A DNA stretch of 64,000 nucleotides, taken from assembly GCF_900128495.1 (NCBI RefSeq), contig NZ_LT635801.1, positions 3,740,200-3,804,199 on the forward strand. The letters run 5' to 3'. The DNA comes from Bacteroides ilei. Lineage in GTDB: Bacteria; Bacteroidota; Bacteroidia; Bacteroidales; Bacteroidaceae. Below are positions 15,773-23,281 of the stretch, in pieces. The position numbers and the translations under genes were made by a program. The notes under the pieces are model-generated. The model was not told the origin of the DNA, made no database searches, and saw only the letters and a list, made by a program, of their open reading frames with translations. Position 1 is the first letter of the stretch, and each line of letters opens with the position of its first letter.

Positions 15773-18085
15773 ATGAAACAGATTTTGAAATGGATGGCCG
15801 TGTGCCTCGCCGTTTTATTGCCTGTAACGGCTGGTTACGCAAAACCGTCTGAAGCGGAGCGGGTCCGCAGGATGATTGATAAAGTGAACCGGCATTGGCA
15901 GGAAAACCATACTCCGGAGGTCAGGGCCTTTTGGGATCATGCCGCTTACCATACAGGGAATATGGAGGCGTATTTCCTGACAGGGAATGAGGATTACCGG
16001 GCTTATTCGGAAGCTTGGGCCGAATATAACGGATGGAAAGGCGCTAAGAGCGACAACCGTTCCGAGTGGAAATATTCGTATGGTGAATCGGACGAATATG
16101 TATTGTTCGGCGACTATCAGGTCTGTTTCCAGACGTATGCCGACCTGTATCAGCTTGATCCCGACGACAGGAAGATCCGCCGTGCCCGTGAGGTGATGGA
16201 ATATGAGATGAGTACCCCTAACCGTGATTACTGGTGGTGGAGTGACGGGCTTTATATGGTAATGCCTGTCATGACGAAGCTGTACAAGATTACCCGGAAC
16301 AGGCTTTATCTGGACAAGCTTTATGAATACATCACTTATTCAGACAGCATCATGTTCGACCGGGATGAAAACCTGTATTACCGTGACGCGAAATATGTAT
16401 ATCCGAAGCATAAAAGCCTGAACGGGAAAAAGGATTTTTGGGCAAGAGGTGACGGTTGGGTCCTGGCCGGTCTGGCTAAGGTCCTGAAAGATCTGCCTTC
16501 CGATTACCGGTATCACCGCTTTTTCGCCGATAAGTTCAGGAAGATGGCGAAGGCTGTTGCGGCTATACAGCAGCCCGGAGGTTACTGGACCCGTAGCATG
16601 ATGGATCCGGAACATGCGCCGGGACCGGAAACAAGCGGTACAGCTTTCTTTACCTATGGATTGTTGTGGGGAGTGAATAACGGTTATCTGGATGAGGCTG
16701 TCTATATGCCTGTAATCAGGAAGGCATGGAATTATCTGTCTGAGACGGCCCTGCAGAGGGATGGCTCGGTAGGTTATGTTCAGCCGATAGGTGAAAAAGC
16801 TATTCCTGGACAGGTTGTCGATGCCGGATCGACCGCTAATTTCGGAGTAGGAGCTTTCCTGCTGGCTGCCTGTGAGTACGTACGTTATCTGGAAGGCGGT
16901 ATCAGCAAGGACCGGGCGTATTGGTGTAGGCTGGCTTACCGGATGGCCGAACCGGTATTGAGCAATATGGCCAAAGGGGAACTGCAGAAGAATATGCTGG
17001 TGGAAGTGAGTCCTACGTGGGACGGTCGTGACAAGAGGGTTACTTACATGGAAACTTTCGGACGTTTGATGGCCGGTATCGCTCCGTGGCTGGCTCTGCC
17101 CGATGATGATACTGAAGAAGGGAAGATGCGCCGGCAGTTGCGTGAATGGGCGTTGAAGAGTTATGTGAATGCAGTTGATCCGGATTCTCCCGATTACCTG
17201 TTGTGGCGCAACGAAGGGCAGCCATTGGTCGATGCCGCTTATGTGGCCGAAAGTTTCCTGCGTGCGTTCGACCAGCTCTGGATGCCTTTGGATGAAACGA
17301 CGAAGAAACGTTATATTGAAGAATTTACCCAGTTGCGGCGGATCGACCCGCCGTATACGAACTGGCTTCTGTTCTCGGCTACCATTGAGAGTTTCCTGGC
17401 CAAGGCCGGAGCACCTTTCGATGTATACCGTATCAATTCGGCTATCCGGAAGGTAGAAGAATGGTATGCAGGTGACGGATGGTATGCCGACGGCCCTTCC
17501 TTTGCTTTCGACTATTACAGCAGTTATGTGTTCCATCCCATGTATTTGGAAACACTCGACGCCCTGGTGGATGCCGGTGTCCGCACGCGCCTCGATTATC
17601 CGAAGTATTATGCCCGTGCCTTGAAGCGTGCACAGAAATACAGCCTGATATTGGAACGTTTCATTTCGCCGGAAGGCACATTCCCAGTGTTCGGGCGTTC
17701 CATTCCGTATCGGATGGCTACCATGCAGCCGTTGGCCTTGATGGCATGGTATAAGGAACTGCCGGCTGGAGTTACCCTGGCACAGGTGCGCTGTGCGTTG
17801 ACTGCTGTCATGAAACGGATGTTTGCCGGTGATGACAACTTCAATGAAGGTGGTTTCCTTACTATCGGGTTCTCCGGACGCCAGCCGAATATTGCCGACT
17901 GGTATACCAATAACGGCAGCCTTTACATGACGTCGCTGGCTTTCCTGCCTTTAGGCCTTCCTGCAGCCGATCCTTTCTGGACGGATGCTCCCCAGGATTG
18001 GACCAGCAAGAAGGCGTGGAGCGGGAAACCTTTCCCGAAAGATCACCGTTGGGCGGATGATATCCAGACTTGGGACTTGTATTGA
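15773..18085 (+). CDS. Secreted GH105 (unsaturated glucuronyl/galacturonyl hydrolase)-DUF2264 fusion
   Basis: A 770-residue exported protein with a signal peptide (MKQILKWMAVCLAVLLPVTAGYA) and two domains. Residues about 30-375 form a GH88/GH105 alpha6/alpha6 barrel, with GDYQVCFQTYADLY (D114), WWWSDGLYM (D158) and the family motif WARGDGW (223-229; usually WARGNGW). Residues about 385-750 form a DUF2264 domain, recognised by TYMETFGRLMAGIAPWLALPDDD and DGWYADGPSFAFDYYSSYVFHPMYLETL. GH105 removes 4,5-unsaturated uronic acids left by polysaccharide lyases. DUF2264 proteins occur in glycan-degrading loci and one branch has been linked to beta-glucuronidase activity, from memory and not checked. 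Both domains look complete, so one enzyme may handle both uronate ends. Gap to the next gene is 14 nt. Confidence 0.85.
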   Translation: MKQILKWMAVCLAVLLPVTAGYAKPSEAERVRRMIDKVNRHWQENHTPEVRAFWDHAAYHTGNMEAYFLTGNEDYRAYSEAWAEYNGWKGAKSDNRSEWKYSYGESDEYVLFGDYQVCFQTYADLYQLDPDDRKIRRAREVMEYEMSTPNRDYWWWSDGLYMVMPVMTKLYKITRNRLYLDKLYEYITYSDSIMFDRDENLYYRDAKYVYPKHKSLNGKKDFWARGDGWVLAGLAKVLKDLPSDYRYHRFFADKFRKMAKAVAAIQQPGGYWTRSMMDPEHAPGPETSGTAFFTYGLLWGVNNGYLDEAVYMPVIRKAWNYLSETALQRDGSVGYVQPIGEKAIPGQVVDAGSTANFGVGAFLLAACEYVRYLEGGISKDRAYWCRLAYRMAEPVLSNMAKGELQKNMLVEVSPTWDGRDKRVTYMETFGRLMAGIAPWLALPDDDTEEGKMRRQLREWALKSYVNAVDPDSPDYLLWRNEGQPLVDAAYVAESFLRAFDQLWMPLDETTKKRYIEEFTQLRRIDPPYTNWLLFSATIESFLAKAGAPFDVYRINSAIRKVEEWYAGDGWYADGPSFAFDYYSSYVFHPMYLETLDALVDAGVRTRLDYPKYYARALKRAQKYSLILERFISPEGTFPVFGRSIPYRMATMQPLALMAWYKELPAGVTLAQVRCALTAVMKRMFAGDDNFNEGGFLTIGFSGRQPNIADWYTNNGSLYMTSLAFLPLGLPAADPFWTDAPQDWTSKKAWSGKPFPKDHRWADDIQTWDLY

Positions 18086-18099
18086 TGATGTAACCGGTT

Positions 18100-19359
18100 A
18101 TGAAGACAGCTTTTGTAATGTCATTACTGGTCTGGCTATGGATGGCCGGACTTGCCGTTGGTCAGGCACAGACCCGGCTGGAAATGACGGTTTCGAATAA
18201 TTGGGATATGGAACGTGACGGGGAACTGCTGGAGGTCCCTGTGTCACGTCTGGAAGCTTTGCATCTGTCTGCGGAGCGGAAATTGGTGGTTTACGACAGC
18301 CGAGGAGTACAGGTGCCATATCAGATTACACATGACGGTTTTCTGCTTGTGCCGGTTACGGCAAATTCCCGTTCCCGGACAAGGTATACGCTGGCTGCCG
18401 GAACTCCGGATTCCATGCAGGTCTATGCCTGCGGAAAATATTATCCTGAGCGTATGGATGATATCGCATGGGAGAATGATAAGGCGGCTTACCGTGCCTA
18501 CGGTCCGGCTTTGCAGAAGTCGGGTGAAAAGGCTTTCGGCTATGACATCTTTACCAAATCGGTCCCTTATCCGGTGGTGGAAAAAAGATATGCCTTGCAG
18601 TTGGATTCCCTCTCTTGGGCTGAAGTGAACCGTTTGAGATCCGAAGGCAGGAATGTAGAGGCCGACAGCCTGTATAGTACTTTCTGTTATCATGTAGATC
18701 ATGGGAACGGGATGGACTGTTACAGTGTAGGTCCTACGTTGGGAGGTGGAACCAATGCCTTGCTGTTTGATTCGGATATCATATACCCCTATTGTTATCA
18801 GAGTTTCGAGATCCTGGATAACGGTCCGTTGCGTTTTTCTGTCCGGCTGACTTTCCGGCCGTTTACGTTGAAGGATAGTAAGTCGGTAGTGGAAACACGC
18901 GTCATATCGTTGGATAAGGGGTCTTATTTGAACCGTACCGAGGTGACATATGCCGGATTGACGCATCCGGTATCCGTTATAGGAGGCATTGTGATCCATC
19001 CGCAGAATCCGGACGGATATTGTTTCGATAAGAAAGCCGGTTATATCGCTTATGCCGATTCTACGGATAATGTGGATAATGATAACGGCATTATCTGGGT
19101 AGGAGCTGTATTCGGTGAGCCGTTGACAACGGCCGGGGTAAGATGGTTCCCGGCAGAAGAGCGGAAGCAGAGGAACGGTGCCTTGGGGCATGTTGTGGGA
19201 GAGACGGTTTATCACCCCGGAAAGAGTCTGGTCTATTATTGGGGGAGCGGATGGAGCAAGGCCGGTATTCCCGATATGGAGGCCTGGAAAACGTTTCTGT
19301 TGCAGTTCCGGAAACGTTTGGAAATGCCGTTGGAATTTGATATTAAGGTCATTAAATGA
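18100..19359 (+). CDS. Secreted DUF4861 protein
   Basis: The 419-residue exported protein has a signal peptide (MKTAFVMSLLVWLWMAGLAVGQAQ) and a beta-rich body of the DUF4861 type (AYRAYGPALQKSGEKAFGYDIFTKSV, GNGMDCYSVGPTLGGGT, GSYLNRTEVTYAG, and the late GKSLVYYWGSGWSKAGIPDMEAWK). DUF4861 proteins are regularly found next to GH105 or pectin/uronate genes and may be lyases or binding proteins; no activity can be assigned here. It lies 14 nt after the GH105 fusion, and the two are likely translated from one message. Confidence 0.85.
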   Translation: MKTAFVMSLLVWLWMAGLAVGQAQTRLEMTVSNNWDMERDGELLEVPVSRLEALHLSAERKLVVYDSRGVQVPYQITHDGFLLVPVTANSRSRTRYTLAAGTPDSMQVYACGKYYPERMDDIAWENDKAAYRAYGPALQKSGEKAFGYDIFTKSVPYPVVEKRYALQLDSLSWAEVNRLRSEGRNVEADSLYSTFCYHVDHGNGMDCYSVGPTLGGGTNALLFDSDIIYPYCYQSFEILDNGPLRFSVRLTFRPFTLKDSKSVVETRVISLDKGSYLNRTEVTYAGLTHPVSVIGGIVIHPQNPDGYCFDKKAGYIAYADSTDNVDNDNGIIWVGAVFGEPLTTAGVRWFPAEERKQRNGALGHVVGETVYHPGKSLVYYWGSGWSKAGIPDMEAWKTFLLQFRKRLEMPLEFDIKVIK

Positions 19360-19391
19360 TTGTATTGTTATGTATTTTATCAGAATAAGTG

Positions 19392-19399
19392 TATTTTTG
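19392..19399 (+). promoter_or_regulatory. -7 box upstream of the GH51 gene
   Basis: TATTTTTG, 43 nt before the GH51 ATG; TTG lies 24 nt upstream, a slightly long spacing. It could start a second transcript within the glycosidase cluster. Confidence 0.4.
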
Positions 19400-19442
19400 C
19401 CATTATACTGATAAAAAATATGGACTTAAATCTTCTTGTTAT

Positions 19443-21950
19443 ATGAAATGGAAACACATGGCTGCCTTGGGGGTGGCATTGGCTGTTTTGCCGGTCTCTG
19501 TGCCGGCACAGAATCTTGTGAATCGTACCGATTCCGTATATCTCTTTTCGTATGCGACTGTCCAGGATGTCGGACGTAGCGGACTGCAGTTTGCCTGGAG
19601 CCGTGATACCCGGCAATGGTTCCGTATCGGTGGAGGATATGTCAGATGTGATTATGGTACATGGGCTGCCGAGAAGCGCATGATCAAACCACACCTGATG
19701 CGTGCTGCTGACGGTATGTGGCATTGTGTATGGCAGCTGAATGACAAGGGGCTTGAGATGGGGCATGCCGCGTCGGCCGACTTGTTGTCATGGAAGCGTC
19801 AGACGTATTTTCTGAAGGGACAGACCGAGGGAGAACAGTCTGCTCCGGATTTCACCTCCCTGAATAAGGAAAAGAAAGTTTCGGCCCTGGTAGACGGTGC
19901 CTTGTACGAAGGATATATGCAGAAAGTGGCTTGGCCGGAAGTAGACCGGATGTTGGAATATGCCGGTTACCGTGCAGACAAGGGGAGGCTGGATGCGGAG
20001 TGTACGGCGCAGGATGCCGAACGTTTTTCCGGGTTGAAAGACGTGAATATGCAGTTGGATGTACGTCCGGGCGACGCTTATCCTATCAGTGATAAGCTGA
20101 TCGGTGTATTTTTTGAAGACATCAATTACGGAGCCGACGGTGGCTTGTATGCCGAACTGGTGCAAAACCGTGACTTTGAATATTCGGCAGCAGACCAGTC
20201 GCGTGAAAGATGGGATGGATCGTATGCGTGGAGTGTACAGGGCAACGGCGGACGCTTTTCGGTCGTGGAAGGAGATGATCCGGTGCACCCGAACAATCCT
20301 CATTACGCAGTCTTCGACGTACAGACTCCGGGTGTGATGCTGAAAAACGGAGGTTTTGACGGCATTGTACTCAAAAAAGGGGAGAAATATGACTTTTCCC
20401 TGTTCGGCAGGATTCCTTCCGGCTATAAAGGCGGCAAGGTGGATGTGCTGCTGCTCGATAAGGAAGGCAGGAAAGTGGCCGGTACTTCGGTGCGGATCAC
20501 TTCGGACAGATGGAAAAGGCAGAAGGCTGTGTTGAAGGCTGAGGCGGATGTGAGTGCGGCTTCTTTGGTCCTTGTGCCCCAGACAGCTGGAAAATATGAG
20601 TTTGATGTAGTCTCGCTTTTCCCGCAAAAGACATTTAAGGAACGGAAGAACGGTTTGCGGGCCGATTTGGCTCAGGCTATTGCCGACCTGCATCCCCGTT
20701 TCATGCGTTTTCCGGGAGGGTGCGTGGCTCATGGTGACGGCATAGACAACATCTATGACTGGAAAGGTTCAATCGGACCGCTGGAGACACGAAAGCCGTT
20801 GCGTAACCTGTGGGGTTATCACCAGACTCGCGGATTGGGCTATTTTGAGTATTTCCAGTTTTGTGAAGATATGGGGGCCGAACCGGTACCTGTCCTCGCT
20901 GCCGGTGTTCCGTGTCAGAACTCGGCTTATGAGCAGGATAAACTGTTGAGCGGAGGTCAGCAAGGAGGAATCCCTATGGAGCAGATGGATGCCTATGTGC
21001 AGGATGTCCTGGATTTGGTCGAGTATGCCAACGGTGACCCGAAAACCAGCAAGTGGGCGAAGATGCGTGCGGATGCGGGGCATCCGGAGCCTTTTAATCT
21101 GAAGTATATAGGTATCGGTAATGAAGATCTGATAACAGATGTGTTTGAAGCACGCTTCAGTAAGATATTCAAGGCGGTGAGTGAAAAGTATCCCGATATA
21201 ACTGTCATCGGGACTGTAGGTCCGTTCTATGAAGGGACCGATTACGAAGAAGGATGGGATCTGGCTACCCGTTTGAAGGTCCCGATGGTCGACGAGCATT
21301 ATTACAATACGCCGGGGTGGTTTGTCAATAACCAGGACTTCTACGACCGTTATAACCGTTCCGGTTCAAAGGTTTATCTGGGTGAGTATGCCGCCCATCT
21401 TCCCGGGCGTCCCAATAATATTGAGACAGCTTTGTCCGAAGCTTTGTATCTTACGTCGGTAGAACGTAACGGCGATGTGGTAGCCATGTCGTCATACGCT
21501 CCGTTGCTGGCCAAAGAGGGACATACCCAGTGGAACCCCGATCTGATTTACTTCAACAACGGGGAGGTAAAGCCTACGGTAGGATATTATACCCAATTGC
21601 TCTTCGGGCAGAATTCGGGAGATACTTATCTGCCTTCCGACCGTACTACGGACAATAACCGTACCGATGTAAACAGGCGTATCGCTACGTCCGTTATTAG
21701 GGACAGCCGCAGCGGAGATGTAATTATCAAGCTGGTAAACCTTTTGCCGGTAGCAGTAAAGACGGAAATAAATTGTCCGGGCTTGCCGGAGGGTGAAGCT
21801 GTGCTGAATGTCCTTAAAGGTGATCCTTCCGACAAGACGGCCCGACCCGTGGAACAGACTCTTCGGGTAGGAGAACGGTTCGGTTATGAATTGCCGGCTT
21901 ATTCGTTGAGCGTTATCCGGGTGGCCGGTTCGGCTCCGTCTGTAAGGTGA
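19443..21950 (+). CDS. Secreted GH51-type alpha-L-arabinofuranosidase with N-terminal GH43-like half-propeller
   Basis: An 835-residue exported protein (signal peptide MKWKHMAALGVALAVLPVSV, cut near PAQ). Residues about 30-115 resemble the first blades of the GH43 enzyme encoded next downstream (YLFSY, DG-W-H-V-W, A-S-D-L-SW), but the position of the first catalytic Asp there (RDPSI) reads IKPHL here, and the rest of the propeller is missing. Residues about 210-835 are a GH51-like arabinofuranosidase: the acid/base GIGNED (E561), the nucleophile YLGEYA (E648), and the alpha-L-AF C-terminal domain ending in YELPAYSLSVIRV. The half-propeller probably serves as a binding or spacer module. I used ATG 19443; an in-frame GTG upstream is in the promoter region. 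Confidence 0.85.
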   Translation: MKWKHMAALGVALAVLPVSVPAQNLVNRTDSVYLFSYATVQDVGRSGLQFAWSRDTRQWFRIGGGYVRCDYGTWAAEKRMIKPHLMRAADGMWHCVWQLNDKGLEMGHAASADLLSWKRQTYFLKGQTEGEQSAPDFTSLNKEKKVSALVDGALYEGYMQKVAWPEVDRMLEYAGYRADKGRLDAECTAQDAERFSGLKDVNMQLDVRPGDAYPISDKLIGVFFEDINYGADGGLYAELVQNRDFEYSAADQSRERWDGSYAWSVQGNGGRFSVVEGDDPVHPNNPHYAVFDVQTPGVMLKNGGFDGIVLKKGEKYDFSLFGRIPSGYKGGKVDVLLLDKEGRKVAGTSVRITSDRWKRQKAVLKAEADVSAASLVLVPQTAGKYEFDVVSLFPQKTFKERKNGLRADLAQAIADLHPRFMRFPGGCVAHGDGIDNIYDWKGSIGPLETRKPLRNLWGYHQTRGLGYFEYFQFCEDMGAEPVPVLAAGVPCQNSAYEQDKLLSGGQQGGIPMEQMDAYVQDVLDLVEYANGDPKTSKWAKMRADAGHPEPFNLKYIGIGNEDLITDVFEARFSKIFKAVSEKYPDITVIGTVGPFYEGTDYEEGWDLATRLKVPMVDEHYYNTPGWFVNNQDFYDRYNRSGSKVYLGEYAAHLPGRPNNIETALSEALYLTSVERNGDVVAMSSYAPLLAKEGHTQWNPDLIYFNNGEVKPTVGYYTQLLFGQNSGDTYLPSDRTTDNNRTDVNRRIATSVIRDSRSGDVIIKLVNLLPVAVKTEINCPGLPEGEAVLNVLKGDPSDKTARPVEQTLRVGERFGYELPAYSLSVIRVAGSAPSVR

Positions 21951-21970
21951 TATGGAGGTGGCTGAAAAAA

Positions 21971-22045
21971 GAACTTGAACTTTTGGCAAAAGAACTTGGA
22001 ATATGTGCCGGAAGAACTTGATGTGTGAGAGAAAACATCAAGTTC
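21971..22045 (+). repeat. Three GAACTTG direct repeats plus one inverted copy
   Basis: GAACTTG occurs at 21971-21977, 21992-21998 and 22014-22020, with spacings of 21 and 22 nt, and as its reverse complement CAAGTTC at 22039-22045. The last two form part of the terminator stem. The near two-helical-turn spacing is unusual for chance but may come from duplication of a terminator arm. Confidence 0.5.
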
Positions 22046-22061
22046 TTCCGGCTTGTTTTTT
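22007..22061 (+). terminator. Strong terminator after the GH51 gene
   Basis: An 18-bp perfect stem (22007-22024 with 22035-22052, containing GCCGGAAGAACTTGATGT) with a short loop and a TTGTTTTTT tail. It splits the glycosidase cluster into at least two transcription units. Confidence 0.88.
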
Positions 22062-22099
22062 AGGACGTATTAAATGAAGTATCCTATTGGTAAAAACGG

Positions 22100-22131
22100 T
22101 TTGTGTAAATAGATATTTTTCCTTAATATTG
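22100..22131 (+). promoter_or_regulatory. Promoter of the first GH43 gene
   Basis: TTTG at 22100-22103, a 20-nt spacer and TAATATTG at 22124-22131 (one mismatch to TAnnTTTG), 24 nt before the ATG at 22156. Confidence 0.55.
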
Positions 22132-22155
22132 CAGGCAATTGAAAAACACGGTGAT

Positions 22156-23103
22156 ATGGTAATGAGAAAAATTATTTTGCTGTTATGTTGCCTGTTGGGT
22201 ATTTCCGGTATGGCTCAGGCAGAGGGAGGAGCTTATCTGTTTTCGTATTTTATAGGGGATAGCCGTGACGGGCTTCATCTGGCGTATAGTGAGGACGGAC
22301 TCACGTGGACACCGTTGAAGAACGGTGAGTCTTTTCTGAAACCGACTGTAGGGAAAGACAAGCTGATGCGTGATCCCAGTATTTGTCAGGGGCCGGACGG
22401 AACGTGGCATATGGTGTGGACTTCAAGTTGGACGGACCGGATTATCGGTTACGCCTCATCCAAGGATCTGGTCAACTGGTCGGAACAGAAGGCTATTCCA
22501 GTGATGATGCATGAACCCACCGCTCATAACTGTTGGGCTCCCGAACTGTTCTATGACGAACCAAGCCAAACATTCTATATTATTTGGGCGACAACCATTC
22601 CGGGCCGCCATAAGGAGGTGCCTGTCATTGAAAGTGAAAAAGGACTGAATCATCGTATCTATTATGTTACGACCAAAGATTTCAAAACCTTTTCTGAAAC
22701 CGGCATGTTCTTTAATCCGGATTTCAGTGTGATTGATGCCGCCATTGTCCGTGATCCGAAGGTCAAGGATCTGATTATGGTCGTGAAGAATGAAAATTCA
22801 TTGCCTGCCGAAAAGAATCTGCGAATCACCCGAACAAAATCAATAACCGATGGTTTCCCGACTGAGGTCTCGGCTCCTATTACCGGAAATTATTGGTGTG
22901 AAGGTCCGGCGCCTTTGTTTGTCGATGGAACGTTATATGTGTATTTCGACAAGTACCGTGAACATAAATATGGTGCAGTGCGCTCGGCCGACGGCAAGAG
23001 CTGGGAGGACATATCCGATAAGGTTTCATTCCCCAAAGGAACTCGTCATGGAACGGCTTTTCCTGTCGATAAGGAAACCCTGGAACGTTTGAAGAAACTT
23101 TGA
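22156..23103 (+). CDS. Secreted GH43-like glycoside hydrolase
   Basis: A 315-residue exported protein (signal peptide MRKIILLLCCLLGISGMAQA) that is a single five-bladed propeller. The GH43 catalytic set can be placed: base Asp73 in MRDPSI, the pKa-setting Asp near 194-200 (VIDAAIVRD) and the acid Glu249 in CEGPAPLF. GH43 enzymes remove arabinofuranose, xylose or galactose from plant glycans; the subfamily cannot be given by eye. Its first blades clearly resemble the N-terminal half-propeller fused to the upstream GH51 gene. Start is ATG 22156 or the ATG two codons later. It has its own promoter and lies after a strong terminator. Confidence 0.82.
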   Translation: MVMRKIILLLCCLLGISGMAQAEGGAYLFSYFIGDSRDGLHLAYSEDGLTWTPLKNGESFLKPTVGKDKLMRDPSICQGPDGTWHMVWTSSWTDRIIGYASSKDLVNWSEQKAIPVMMHEPTAHNCWAPELFYDEPSQTFYIIWATTIPGRHKEVPVIESEKGLNHRIYYVTTKDFKTFSETGMFFNPDFSVIDAAIVRDPKVKDLIMVVKNENSLPAEKNLRITRTKSITDGFPTEVSAPITGNYWCEGPAPLFVDGTLYVYFDKYREHKYGAVRSADGKSWEDISDKVSFPKGTRHGTAFPVDKETLERLKKL

Positions 23104-23228
23104 AAACCTCCGGGTATGTAAGGGGAAAAAGCGGACTATTGTTTCCTTTGGTAGATCCGTGAAAGGCATCTTGTACTTATTTCTAGCTTTTCTGTACTTC
23201 TTTACATGACACTACGGATTGTTTCAGT

Positions 23229-23236
23229 TATTTTTG
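23229..23236 (+). promoter_or_regulatory. -7 box upstream of the GH2 gene
   Basis: TATTTTTG, 45 nt before the GH2 ATG at 23282; TTTA 24 nt upstream is a poor -33. Confidence 0.4.
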
Positions 23237-23281
23237 TGTCGTGCTTATAATGGTATTGAAATCTGTTAATGATATAATATT

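Noticed and set aside
16340..17536. 398-codon minus-strand frame inside the GH105-DUF2264 gene
   Set aside because: Shadow of the real gene, without signal peptide, motif or promoter.
21971..22045. CRISPR-like repeats
   Set aside because: Only three 7-nt copies with short spacers and no cas genes in the window.
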